From: Bryopsis sp. KO-2023 | Taxonomy: Eukaryota > Chlorophyta > Ulvophyceae > Bryopsidales > Bryopsidaceae | Assembly (NCBI GenBank): GCA_030272585.1 | Contig: BSYQ01000013.1 | Location: 124,001-188,000, forward strand | Direction: 5' to 3' | DNA length: 64,000 nt | Shown: in pieces, positions 1 through 11,517 of the stretch | Layout: each line of letters opens with the position of its first letter | Position numbering within the stretch: position 1 is the first letter of the stretch | Made by a program: the position numbers and the translations under genes | The notes under the pieces: generated by a model | Database searches by the model: none | What the model saw: the letters and a program-made list of their open reading frames with translations, nothing else | What the model was told of the DNA's origin: nothing

Positions 1-2481
1 TTCTTGGGAAGCTTCCGTCCAGCTTCCCAATTTCACGGCGACTGGATGATCGGTTGAACGGTTTTTTATCAGCCAAAAGGGAGCCGAAAATTCCTCTGAT
101 GTTCTCCAAACATCACAGGCCGAGCAAATCTTCATGATGAAAAAAATAAAAATAAATAAAAATAAAAATTGACATGGGATGTGATGCGCTGAAGAAAAAA
201 AAACAAGAGGATGTGTGGAACGTTTTAGGAGACAAACTCTATAAAAATGAAAATGAAAAAAAATAATAACTAACTGATTAATCAATTGATTGCAGAAGAC
301 TGGACTTCCATTTTGAAAGTAACAAGGCATTTTTGGCACAATATCTGTTGTTGTCATATGGAATGCACAGGTGCTTTTTTGGTGTTTTTTTTTCTACCAA
401 TACCTTTGCTGCTTGGTCCTCTCCTAAAGCTTCCGATAATCGTTGAATAGGGGATGCTGTGAATGGTGAAGGTGGTTTGATAACTGGAAAAGCAAACCTG
501 AAAACAAAACAAAACAAATTCATGCACAATTCGAAAAATGGGAAATAAAAAGAAGTAAAAAAATTGAATTGAGATTGAAAACAAATAATATTGAGAAAAG
601 AAAAAGCAAAATCTATAGATCTAAAAAGTCCAAAACTTTGTCAGCAAAATTCTGGACTGTGTGGAAAATTCAAAACAAAATTGCAAAAATATCAACCCCA
701 TCAATGGGGTTGCTTATTTTTTTTTCCAAAAACAAGTACGAAAACGAGAGGAAAAAATATTATGATTATTTCGGGAAAACAAAAGAGTTTGGCAAGCATC
801 GCCACCTATAATGGTAATGATATTTTTTGAGGTCAGCATGAGTCATCAGAAGAAATCGACACAGCAGCGACGGATTTTCGATACAAGCTCCGCTTGAAAT
901 TGCATCCCAAATTTCCCTAGCCACCTAAACACCCCCACTAGGAAATTCTGAATGCCAAAAACATTCAATAATGATATTACATAATATAATATGTCAAAAT
1001 TAACATCAACAGAGAATAGGCAGAGCTCGGATTATCAAAGGGCTTCGTTCGGCAGGTGCTTCGTAAACAATTTTTTGTGTATTTTTTTTGTACTTTCTTC
1101 AACGTGGTACTGGAACTATCCAACAAAATTCTGTCGGAAGAATTTGACTGAAATTTCCAATGGCTGCCCCAAAATTTGCTAAGAAGCATCACATCCCAAC
1201 AGAAAGCCGAAAAAATAATTAAATAATTAATTAAAATGAATAAATAAATAAAATAGAATAAATAAATTTGCTGCTACCTTTTCAGCAGCCGCCTTTCTAT
1301 CGAAGGCTTTGAATCCATCGATGCTGTTTAAATTGTAAAGAGTTCCGGGTGCTTTATGATATCCCTGCAATCAAATGACCAAAAAAGAAATTCAATAGGT
1401 GGAGAAAAAAAATGCAAAGAAAGCTAAATTGGATGCAGAATCCTTTTTCCAGATTGATTGGTGCTTTTTATCAACCTTTATTATATTTCTCGATGCGTTC
1501 GATGAACTTGTAGTTTTCTGCCAATGGGGCATAAGTTCAGAAAATACGATATCATTAAAAATAATAATACAGTATATACACTCATCCACATATCTATGTA
1601 TATGTTGGTTCTTGTTTTTCCCCAAAGTTTGCCTGAGCAATGGTTGCATCAAATTCCACAATAGAAAACAAACAAAGGAAGTTCATTGTTTTCATTTTAA
1701 CCAAAAAAATCAAAATCATGAACAACAATTAAATATATACACATCTGAAAGAATTACCTTCCTGCCCTGTAAGAGTTGCTGTCCAAAAGCTGATGAATCC
1801 AGCTCCAAGGGGGAGGGGGTTCTGTCATGATGGGATGGACAGTAGAATCCTATTTTCACAGCCACCCCCGCAAAAAAAACATAAATAAATATATAAACAT
1901 CAAAAATTTCAAAATGGTACGAACAGGTTGAAAAACAAACTGATGCAAAGAACATGGTCATGGATTTCTGAAAATCCACAACAAAGAAATATATTTTAAA
2001 AATAATAAATGAGTATGTCTGCCCCCATATCACTCATTTGCATAGTGGATAGGGTACAAATCCCCCCTCGATGTCAGACAATCGAAATAAATAAGAGAAA
2101 AAAGACATCAAATGAAAAAATGAACGAATAAAAAAAAAGTAAGTACAAATCCAATCAAATAAATAAGATAGAAAAATATGGCCTCACCTGAAATGCAAAT
2201 GGGCTCCTCAGACAGCTTGAGTTCATCCAACTTCTTTATGTTCAGCTCCCTCCAGAAGCTGGTATCAACACAGCTCTACACACAACCCCCCCCAAAAAAT
2301 CACCTCCAAAATATTACTAAACTCAGATCGAGCAGACGACACGCCGCATTCGAATTTTGCACGATCCTCCGTGCGCTGCGAAAAAAGGGGTTTGTTCGAA
2401 AAAAGGGGGAAAAGAAAAGAACATCACCTGCCATGGAGCGAATCCTAAATTCTGCATTCCGTGCCAATGGAGACGACACAT
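1..2481 (-). CDS. ATG7: ATG7, E1-like autophagy enzyme (N-terminal part, runs off left edge)
   Basis: ATG7 is the cytosolic E1-like enzyme that activates ATG12 and ATG8 in autophagy; only its N-terminal domain is in the window. Exons on the minus strand: 2481-2428 (ATG at 2481, alternative ATG at 2457), 2275-2188, 1849-1758, 1364-1278, 924-806 and 497-404, all with GT/AG borders and continuous phase. Seen motifs that align in order with plant ATG7: [74 protein letters not shown] and [15 protein letters not shown] further coding stretch near 347-281 (reading [12 protein letters not shown]) probably belongs, but its junctions are unresolved. The catalytic ThiF-like domain with the active cysteine would lie left of the window. 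Introns are 150 to 350 bp and AT-rich. Head to head with the LanC-like gene. Family call is strong; exact start is less sure. Confidence 0.88.
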
Positions 2482-2619
2482 TCTTGCGATGTGTTTTTCA
2501 AGGGGTATGTTACGTAATCACCCTGATGCTTCATTTTTTTTCGGGGGGGGGAGGGTTGTGTTAGCTATTTCGCTAGGTCGGGTTTTTCTTCCCAACCACA
2601 GCTTAGAGGAGAGTATAGG
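2482..2619. promoter_or_regulatory. Bidirectional intergenic space between ATG7 and LanC-like gene
   Basis: Only 138 bp separate the two start codons (ATG7 leftward from 2481, LanC-like rightward from 2620), so both 5' UTRs and core promoters must overlap here. The stretch holds a run of G residues near 2548. No clear TATA box is visible. A shared promoter is inferred from spacing alone. Confidence 0.55.
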
Positions 2620-4005
2620 ATGTCGACGGTAACTTGTTTCGAAAACAATTTGGACGAAAACGCGGAGAGGCTCGCAAATCCCGGGTTGGCTTCCAGGTTG
2701 TGGCGAGCCGTGGATGGCGTCAGTGCGCGAATCAACCAGTACGTCTACGCCGCAGGGAAAGGATATCGAGGTCCTGGTGTGTACGTGGGCGTCGCTGGGA
2801 TAGCTTTGATGTGGCTCAAACTCGCCGACGCGGCGAATCGAGGCGAGAAGCCCCCACCTGAAGCGATGAATCTCTATTTGTCCGACGAAAACGCGTTGTT
2901 AGCCAACGCGTTGAAGCTTGTCTGTTCTGGGGAGGGGGAGATCGATAGATTGAAGCGCCACGGTCGGGTAACGTTTTTGGAGGGCGCCAGCGGTTTGCAC
3001 GCGATAAAAGCGTCGGTTTTGCACCGGTTGGGACGTCACGACGAGGCTGCGAAAAGCGTCAGAGCTCTAGAAGAGATGGCGGCGGAGGTTTTGGGAATGG
3101 ACAGCGGAGAGTGCGAGGTTCTCTACGGTCGATGCGGGTATCTGTACTCGCTGCTGTTCATCGAAAGCCGACTCGGCGTCGGCACCGTGGACAGCGGGAT
3201 CTTTACCAAACTCGTCAGCCAGGTTAAGACAGCGACGTACCCAATTGAAAAGCAAATGCTGCGATGTTTTCGTTGAAAGTGGATTTCAGTTTGGCCTGCT
3301 GCTGCCCAGGTGTTGGAGGAGGGGATGGGGTTCGCATCGGACCGCGGGAAGAGCGACGAGTTCGGGTTGATGTACGCTTGGCATGGAAAGAGTTACTTGG
3401 GTGCGTGCCACGGTTTAGCAGGGATTCTATACGTGCTGAACCTCTGCCCGCACCAAGTCCGGCAGCTGTACCCAAACGGAGAGGCTCGCGATGCGCTGTT
3501 TCGGGCGACGCGATTTCTCCTGAAGAGAGCGCTGCCATCCTGGAATTTCCCCTCGTCCCTGGGTAACGACAGCGACAGGCTGGTTCAGTTTTGCCACGGG
3601 GCGCCCGGCGTTGTGCTGTTTTTTTCTCAACTCCTGGGGGCGACGGAAAACACGGTTTTGCATTCGCATGGGGATTTCCCGGCTCTAAAAGAAGCGTGCG
3701 CTCGAGGCGCGGACCTTGGCGCCCAGTGCGTGTGGGAAAGGGGGCTGTTGACGAAAGGCGTCGGGCTGTGTCATGGGATTTCAGGCAACGGCTACGCTTT
3801 CTTGAGTTTGTATAGGCAGACTGGGGACGAGCGTTACTTGAAACGCGCGCGGGCGTTCGCGGATTTCACTGCAGAAAACTGGCACGCTTTGGAGGAGGTC
3901 CCCGATAACGAGGCGTCGTTATACGAAGGATTGGCGGGGGCGGTTTGCTTTTGGGTAGATGCGATGTACCCCCAGCACTCCAGCTTTCCAGGTTTCGAAA
4001 TATAG
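2620..4005 (+). CDS. LanC-like protein (LANCL/GCL family)
   Basis: Eukaryotic LanC-like proteins are zinc-binding alpha/alpha-barrel proteins related to bacterial lanthionine cyclases; animal LANCLs add glutathione to dehydroamino acids, and plants have GCL homologues. Two exons: 2620-3222 and 3310-4005, separated by an 88-bp intron (GTTAAG...CCCAG), both phase 0, giving 432 aa, normal for the family. The barrel repeats end in Gly-rich signatures. The zinc ligands are visible: Cys in QFCHGAPG (about residue 296) and the Cys-His pair in GLCHGISGNGY (about 355-356). Other repeats are WHGKSYLGACHGLAG and YEGLAGAVCFW. The coding sequence is markedly GC-richer than the flanks. It is head to head with ATG7. 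This is a spliced nuclear gene, not a bacterial lantibiotic operon gene. Confidence 0.93.
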
Positions 4006-4661
4006 GTTAGCTCGCGCTGAATGAGGGGTGGTGGTGGGCAGATCGAAGGAGGCTCGTCTGGCAAGGAGGGGTTCTTTTTCTTCAAGAAGGAAAGTGATAT
4101 GGGCTCCACCGCTTGGGCCAGTTTTGAAATTAGACGAATTCTGGATGTTGTGCAAGGAATGATTGAATGTAGAATGCATACAGCCTAAAAAGAAAATCCA
4201 CCAACAGAGAGAACCACAGCCGGAGTAAAGCAGCAGTATTGGACATGGTCCATGTCCATTTACGAGCCCATCCACCACAGGGAGTGTTGTGAAAAGGGTA
4301 AATGGACAGAATGGGATGGTGGGATGAATATTATTGTTAAGGGAAAATGGGGGGGAATAGAACAAACAGATTGGAACATGGGATATTCATATGGCAGCAA
4401 AGTGTGAAGCGGCACGGCGGTTGTAACTGTAAGCCGTGCCGTCTCAGCTGCATTACTCATTGGCGTTTTTGGCGGGGACGACGAACGGTCGCGCGCCAGA
4501 AACTCTTTGTGCTTAAAAGAGCGAAACACAACACATGTAAACGAACACATTTACAGCGAGTCGCTAGTGAACAGAGCTTGTACTCGAGAGGTGTTCCAAC
4601 CGTTGAGAGTGAAACGGCGTCGAGTGGACGTTCGTAACGGAAAACAATCACACAGACAGTC
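4006..4661. other. Intergenic stretch after LanC-like gene
   Basis: No gene recognised. Contains the presumed 3' UTR of the LanC-like gene and a short inverted repeat (GGCACGGC at 4411-4418 and GCCGTGCC at 4433-4440, 14-nt loop). Short ORFs here have no recognisable domain. Confidence 0.4.
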
Positions 4662-4940
4662 ATGGGCTGCACAGAACAGGGTTCTGTACGGGTTCTATGC
4701 ACCCTGTGCAGGTCTGTCCTGTGCAGCGGAATTGCACAGGCCAGAACAACACAGACTGTCTGTGCACGGAGCAGGGTCGTGAATCTGCACAGAATCTGCA
4801 CAGAATCTGCACAGACAGTGCACAGACCGTGCCTGTGATGTGCTGTGCAGTCTGTGCGACTGTGCAGCACAGGTCCGACCCTGTCCTGTGCACAGACAGT
4901 CTGTCCTGTCCTGTCCTGTCCTGTGCACAGGGGTCTCAGC
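4662..4940. repeat. CTGTGCA/TGCACAG short-motif repeat cluster
   Basis: About 280 bp built from alternating CTGTGCA and its complement TGCACAG, with local tandem runs (for example three AATCTGCACAG units at 4783-4815 and repeated CCTGT units near 4903-4922). Because the 7-mer occurs in both orientations the strand can form many small hairpins. Open frames across it (Cys/Thr/Ser-rich) are repeat artefacts. No transposon ends are visible. Confidence 0.75.
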
Positions 4941-5240
4941 CCATGTCTGCACACAGAGTGTCGACTGACGAGAGACGTCAGTGAAGTGCGAGATAAGATG
5001 AGCGGAGTTAAGAGAGTAACACAACAGGGAGCAAACGAAACATCCCCACACACGAAACGCACCCGTCATTAAAAGAAATGAAGCATCAACGGACACGGAA
5101 TGCATATTAGTCACGATGTCGACGACAGAGTCAGCTGGATGGATGCCAGTAGGAGTCATTTCGATTCTGCTGGTTTCTGTCTGCTCCAGTGGTATTTTTC
5201 CACAGAACGAGAGAGGAGTGCGTTTGGCTCGATCGTCCCA

Positions 5241-6393
5241 ATGTTCGAAAGTCCCTGCGCTAGACGCGTAACGAATGGAGCTGCCCTAGGAGGTGCTTTG
5301 GGCGCATCTGTGGGTACGACTGGCTGGGAAGAATCTCCCCCCAGAAAAACACAGAAACGAAAATATTCCTGGTGAACGGTGTTGTCGTTTTTCTTGGGAA
5401 GCCGTGTATGGAGGATAGGGGATCTGTTATAGATCTAGATCTGGTTTTTGGAGCTGATTGCCAAAAACCAAGTGGTTTAGAGTTGGGGTGTGTGTTGAAG
5501 GTGCTATGCTTGGAACATATGAAGCTTTTAAATACAAGGTGAGGTTTTTTTCTGCTTTCTTCTTAAAAGACTTGAGGGGAGTTTCAACTGAATTGTTTTT
5601 TCCAGTGTTTTTTTTATACATTTACTTTTGTTTATTTCTTTTTTCTGCTATAGATTATACGAAAAATTAGTTTGAACTAAGAAAGAAGCTCCAGAAATGT
5701 AACAGTTTGATATATATATATATATATATCATTTTTTTGTGTTTTTGTTCTGCCATGTTTTTTTCAGGCTTCATAGAGCATCCTATTTTGACCATCCTGT
5801 GCTGAATTAGCTAAATAGGAATATGTTACTGAAGATATCATTCATTTTATTTTATAATATGATATAATATATATAGGTACCTGGAATTTACAAGATTCGA
5901 CATGTGGGTCAGACAACCCTAGCTTATACTGCGGTAAGGAACTCCAAAATTAACCTCACATATTGAACATTATTTCTTCTTTTTTTTATGAAGTGTGCAA
6001 AGGGGATAGAGAGGGGAGGAGGGGTTCAAAGAAATTCATAGATTGCCCAAAAATCCATGGAAATTTTGCCAAGAAAATTAGTTTTGGAATGCTGGCAGCG
6101 ATTCTGAAAACGTTGGAGAACGGTTTCAAAATTGTCGACTTCAAAATATAAAAATAACAATTTTTGTGACGAGGCCAATTCGTTTGTGGATTTTTTTTAT
6201 TATTTTTTTTCTATCTTTTACTTTTGTTAATTCTTTTCTGGGAGGGTTGGAGGTGGTGGATTGAAATGAATTGGAACAAAAAACAAAAAATCAACGGATT
6301 GACAAAAAGTACTGGATTGAAATTTTGTTGCAGTTATTCGGTCTGTTTTTGGCGGCTGGATCCCTGCTTCATTGTGGAAAAGATGGGATGTGA
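5241..6393 (+). CDS. Small Gly-rich membrane protein, Tim17/OEP16-like (candidate)
   Basis: Four exons are inferred: about 5241-5313 (ATG at 5241), about 5479-5538, 5877-5933 and 6334-6393 (ending in TGA). The last two have clear AG/GT borders; the exon 1 to exon 2 junction does not close in phase with the obvious sites and is unresolved. The product is about 80 aa with small-residue hydrophobic segments: NGAALGGALGASVG, CVEGAMLGTYEAFKYK, VGQTTLAYTALFGLFLAAGS and a short tail with a Cys. Gly-spaced helices followed by a Tyr-Lys-rich loop resemble the Tim17/Tim22/OEP16 superfamily of mitochondrial and plastid membrane proteins or small complex I membrane subunits. I do not recognise a specific orthologue. 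Confidence 0.5.
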
Positions 6394-8612
6394 TTCGATT
6401 TCGTATATAAAGGTGTGGTGCTTTTGAAAAATTATTTTATTTTATATAGATGAAATATAGATGACCGATTTTTTGGTGGTGAATGAATGGCGTTGAAAGC
6501 TGCAAGTTCACAATGTACTGATTGATGCTCTATACCCTTTGGTTTGTCGTGACAGAAACACATACCTGATGTATTTACAGATGTTCATGTGTTAAAAATG
6601 ACGTTTGAGCCGAACGTGTGCAACCCTAATTTAAAAAAACAGAAGTGGTATTCATTATAAGCTATTTATCGTTGTTAACCGATAAACAAACTTACTTTGC
6701 AAACTCACAGGTACTTTTCGGAGAAGAAACCTCAGCGTCAAAGTCATGACAGCGTGTTTTTTTCTTGCCGAGGGAAAAGAAGGTTCAGCAAAACACATTA
6801 TTGAGTTAACAACGCAGGTTTTTCAGGATGTATAGATGGGCAATGTAAATGGAATGCATTTCGTCCATTTTACCGCTTTTTTCATGAGTTTGAAAACGAA
6901 GCAAAAAATGAGCACATTTATGAGGTCCAGTCGCACGTTTTTCTTTTCCTTCCCAAAACACGATGCCGATATTTCTTGTGGTTGCTTACTCTCTGCAACA
7001 GCAAAAATTTTGGATAGAAAAGTTGGCTGAGAATTGAGTCGCTGGTTCTGGTTAATGCATGGATTTGAATGCTGCTCAAAACTCTGTTTCGGTGCCGAAA
7101 TATCTCTTGAGATATGTAGTGTTTAATAAGTAGAAATAATGTATTGCAGAACGTAAACAGTATGGGAAGTTATTGTGTGCTGTATTCGAATTTAGCCTGC
7201 CTTGCACGAAACAGTAATTTCGATGCTTGGGGTGATTTAGGGGGTTTCTCTTGCCTACATCAAGGGGTGGACTTGTACCAGGGGCTAAAATATGATATGT
7301 TCCAAAACCAATGCAAATTTTAGGAGCTTTTTGTCAGTATATATGTATGTATATATATCCTTGCCAGCCTTGCATCATGCAAGACTGTGATAGCCTCTAG
7401 TCCTGTGCTAACACCCTCCTCCCCTGCTGTATGGCTGCAGCACAAATCAAGGTGAACTCAATGTATGGATTTGCTCACGAACACACCAAGAAATCGTAAC
7501 AGGGCACTTGATGCACCAAGTGCAGTTGAAGAGAAGCTGAGTGTAGAAAGCTGCATGGCCAACTAACACACACTTTTCCTGTTTTCCATATAATGGTTCC
7601 AACCGATTAAAGAGCATGCTCTTAGTCTCTAGGAAGGAAGGGGGGGGGTGTATGAGTAATAACATACGTTTTGATGCAATTCAAGGAGGGTCCAATGATT
7701 GATTGATATTTTTAAAAATCCATTTTTTTTAATTTCATCGGGGTTGCATGTCTTGCATATCTAGTGCAGTATCCAAATGTAAATTTGCGTTTGTTTGCAG
7801 TATCCAGCAAACCAAACCAAACCAAAAATTACATGCGTAGTATCCAGCAACGGGTTGGCTTGTTCAAGATTTCGTAACCGATTGTCAATTATTGTCAATT
7901 TGTTCACAGATGCAAACCAGCCAGCCAATGGCTCGTGGGCCCTTGTGTTTTATGCGTTTCATGAAAGGAATTCTTGTTGTGGTGTTTGTGGGTCCTGACT
8001 GCGGCTTGTAGATGAACTCCTCAATTGTCACAGTGCTTTCAATTATCTTTGACTTAATCATGTTTATATGAGGATGGACATGAGGGTTGATATGTCTGGC
8101 CAAGACTGGGAACTTCTGAACATGCATTCTGTCTCAGTAAAAACGGTCGACCCTTGCTGATAGATGGCTGAATCCTCACCATTTGCTTCTTCTTTTCTGT
8201 CTTAATATCATGTGTGTGTTCATATTTGTAATTGAATCCATTGGGATGGTTCTGCAATTGTGCTCTGACCAAGAGGAGCTGCCACACATTCGAAGGACAG
8301 CCAACATCATTTTGAGATGCCTGCTCTGAAACAATAAATTCCTCTTGTATACATTTACACCTGCCACAACGTTAATGCCACAATCTGTCCCTCATCAATT
8401 TCCACAGATCTGTTGCAATCATGTGTGCAAATCATGTGTGGTGGCTGGAGTGATTTCCCCTGTTAACAGAGCTGTGGCCAAGGCAAGAATTGGTTTTTTG
8501 CTAATTAACAGTTGAACTAAATGCTTTTTTCTTGTAGACTTCTGTACATAATGCCCATCATTCAAATTCAACAAATGGTGCAGTTATGGGGATTGGTCTA
8601 GGAACAGTTACC
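6394..8612. other. Intergenic AT-rich stretch, no gene recognised
   Basis: About 2.2 kb of AT-rich sequence with T-runs and a G-tract near 7641. Short open frames exist on both strands but none shows a domain or a convincing exon chain. Contains the 3' side of the preceding gene and the left flank of the CACTA element. Confidence 0.4.
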
Positions 8613-9385
8613 ACTCACTAGTAAAAAACACGCTAGAATACACAATTTCAAATTTGAACACAGTTTTGAATTGTGTATTTGTGTGTATTTGCGTGTAGCT
8701 TTCCGTTGCACCATGATTTCAGCAAGAAAAACTGTGTATCTGTGTGTATTTGTGTGTAGCTTTCCGTTTCACCATGATTTCGTGAAGACAAAATTGTGTA
8801 TCTTGCTGGATAAGCCGTACTTTTCCTTGTCAGATCGCAAGCGTGATGTGATTGCGGGCCGAGGTTCCCAAGCGTCGGCGTTGGCGCTGGACGTGAGAAG
8901 AAGAAGCGCGGATGGAAGTGAGGACGTGCTCAGTTTGAGTGAACAGGTTGGGCGCAGTGCTGTGCTGTTGTACCGTGCTCTTCAGTTTTGTTTTTTTTAG
9001 AAGAGGAACGCGAGATCAAAAACGAAGCGCCCAACGCACGCGACCATGCTTACTGACGGGCGGGGGGGGGCCTACAACCGAGATCGAAACCCTGGGGTCG
9101 TCAGATTTAATCGCTGCCTTTCCTTGGTCGGAGTGTGCTTGGCTTGGTAAGAGTGTTGGACTCTTTTTCTGTATTTTCACACTACTTTTGTATTGGTATA
9201 AAAAAATTGGACTGGCAAAATTTGGGGCCACTTCAGGGGCCCAGGGAAATTGAAAAAAAAAATTCACACTGTTGTGCACCATAGCCTTACCTCATTTTTC
9301 CTCAGATTCTGTTCTAATCAACTATTTTGGTGATGTTCACAACGTGATTCTTTACTTCCCAGCAATCTGTTTTTTGTATTTCAAG

Positions 9386-9588
9386 CTGAAAAAGAGGCCG
9401 CCCAGGCAACCAGCAGTCGAAAGGCAGGGAGTGAAAGCAGTGGGAAAATCACTAGTAAATGCCGAGTCAATACTCCTGTTTCCAATCCCCTTCTATTCAA
9501 AAATTGGAGAAGCCCCCAAGAAATAGCCGCCATCATCCACTGGGATTCTAACACAAGTGAGCTTGTCGGTTGCTTCGTTGTCTGAGGT
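9386..9588 (+). other. Exon-like open frame inside the CACTA element (first)
   Basis: After a TTCCCAG acceptor-like site the frame stays open for about 67 codons to a TGA near 9586 and encodes a Ser/Lys-rich then hydrophobic segment (…QAEKEAAQATSSRKAGSES…; …EIAAIIHWDSNTSELVG). No domain is recognised. It may be an exon of a captured gene. The annotation rests on open frame and composition only. Confidence 0.3.
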
Positions 9589-10123
9589 ATGTTATTCCTA
9601 ATTGGTCAGTTGAAGAGATATATCTGTGTGTGAGAGACATTCATACAAGTCCCTTGTACACTTGGAATATTGTTTGATGTGAAATCTGCTGGGTTCAATA
9701 AAAAAAGCTTACAAAAAGATTGATGCAGATGTCCTGCCTTTTTAGTCCTATTACGCAACGCAACTTTTTGCTGATCAGAGAATCCTTCCTGTAAAAAAGA
9801 AGTGTGGTGTGGTTTCTACCTACACTGCCAGTGAAAAGGTCGGTGAAAAGTGTCCCTAGAAAAAAAAATCAGCCCAACAATTCGGTTGGTCGTGTGATTG
9901 GCACAGAATCCTGGCCAATGCAAAATACCAGAGAACCTGTTGGACCTAGTTACTGTCCCAACCCTGGCTGCCACAGGCTGGGTTGGATGTACAACTTACA
10001 CTGCGACGCTTACTGTGGTGAGTAGAAGGAAAAGGTCTTCCCCCGACGTACGTTCACTATTCCCTTCGTCTTTTCCCCAAGGTTGCAGCTGTACTCACGC
10101 TATCCATTTGTGTTTGTGAATAG

Positions 10124-10567
10124 GTGGCGCCTCCAAGGCCAACTCAGTTCCGAATGACCCAGCTTGACAACTGTTGCATGGAGAATGAGAAGCCCCTCCC
10201 AGGCCGAAAGGAGGGAATCCCCTCCACCGACTCCAAAACATCCGGCCCTAGCACCGACTCCTTGGACGATCCCACCGTTTCGAGCTATGTCGATAACACT
10301 GTTTGCTCTAGAAACCAATCAGCACCATGTTATGGGAAAACAGAAGAGGAGATAATGTGTGTGTGTGTGGAGGAGGGGGGCGGGGGGGATCATTGGCTGA
10401 TATCTCCAATGACCCTGTTTGACAGCAAGTCCTTGCACAAGCTAGCTTGGCAAAGGAGGGCCTCCATATTCGAGCGATTAGAATCGCTCTGGAAGCTTTC
10501 TTATATATATCGAAGAGGCTTCTGTCTTAGAGGGTCATTGCAGTTTTGCCAGTTTCGCCTCTGTTGA
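10124..10567 (+). other. Exon-like open frame inside the CACTA element (second)
   Basis: A GTGAATAG acceptor precedes 10124 and the frame is open for 147 codons to a stop at 10567. The first half is Ser/Thr/Pro-rich and polar (STDSKTSGPSTDSLDD), the second basic and aromatic. An upstream open stretch at 9898-10020 (hydrophobic, Thr-rich) could be the preceding exon, with GTGAGT at its end. No family is recognised. Captured host coding sequence is the simplest reading. Confidence 0.3.
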
Positions 10568-11517
10568 GTGCTTTTGACTCAAAAAGTTTTGAGCAGGGGT
10601 GTTGTGGATCTTGTGAGTTGGGTGGTGGTGGTTTTTGGCTCTGGATTTAATCTTTGTAAATTGTTTTGAAAGAATATCTCCGGCTTCACTACAGAAATAC
10701 ACTATCCCAGTTGTCATACACATAAATACACACTTGAATACACAATTTCCCATGCCCAACAAATCTCCCGTTCACCTACACAGAAAGACACAATTAAATA
10801 CACACTTTCGAGTGATCACCATATCTCCCGTCGCTGCACACAAGAATACACACTATAAATCCACATTTTCGTGGACACCAGCAACATACACAATTTCCTG
10901 TAAATACACAGAGATACACAATTAAAACCCTTAGAATACACAATTAAATACACGAAAAGCGGTCAAGAATACACCATTTAAATTGTGTTACACAATTGTT
11001 CAGATACACAATTTCCGAAAAATACACAACAAAACACAGTTTTTCGATATGAATACACACTTTAAAAAATGTGTTTTCTAGGCGTTTTTTTACTAGTGAC
11101 TTGTGATTGAAAAGGGGAGAATATAAGTTATATTTTGCTACAATATCAATATTGCATTTATTTATTGTGCACTTCATAATACATCGTAGCAAATCTTATA
11201 TTGTTTAGCAAAATCTTTGCCAGTCATAAAACATGAAGTCCCAACACAAATAAGATTCTATTAAATCGGAACTTTACTTTCAACAAAGAAATGAACGAAC
11301 TCAGTAGACCTCATATTTGGAAATCCCAGGTTCATTTTCATTTCGCATACTTCATGATCGCATTGTTTGACAAGCTTGAAAATTTGGTTTCCCTCACGAT
11401 GTCGAAATCAAAAGAAAACTGGGCTGCGCTGGATCTCAAAAATTCCGCAGCAAGCACACTAAAAGAAGTAAAAAAGAATTGATAAGAGTAGGTATTCATC
11501 CCCTGATGCACGAGTTT

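Larger units (their letters stand above)
8616..11098. mobile_element. Non-autonomous CACTA (EnSpm-type) DNA transposon with exon-like cargo
   Basis: The ends are inverted repeats starting CACTAGTAAAAAA at 8616 and, on the minus strand, CACTAGTAAAAAAA from 11098. The element is flanked by a perfect 3-bp duplication, ACT at 8613-8615 and 11099-11101, the hallmark of CACTA transposons. Subterminal zones carry many copies of a short motif in mirrored orientation: TGTGTATT at 8660-8800 (including a near-perfect direct duplication of about 65 bp) and AATACACA at 10700-11060, as expected for transposase-binding arrays. At 2483 bp it is too short for a CACTA transposase and none is seen, so it would need an autonomous partner. 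The interior is GC-richer with open, possibly spliced, frames, suggesting captured host sequence (Pack-CACTA). Confidence 0.9.

Noticed and set aside
2620..4005. Bacterial lanthipeptide biosynthesis gene
   Set aside because: It has a spliceosomal intron, lies between spliced nuclear genes and has no precursor peptide or LanB/LanM partner.
4457..5159. Cys-rich ORFs of 201 and 154 codons on the minus strand
   Set aside because: They are produced by the CTGTGCA repeat cluster and lack a conserved pattern beyond the repeat.
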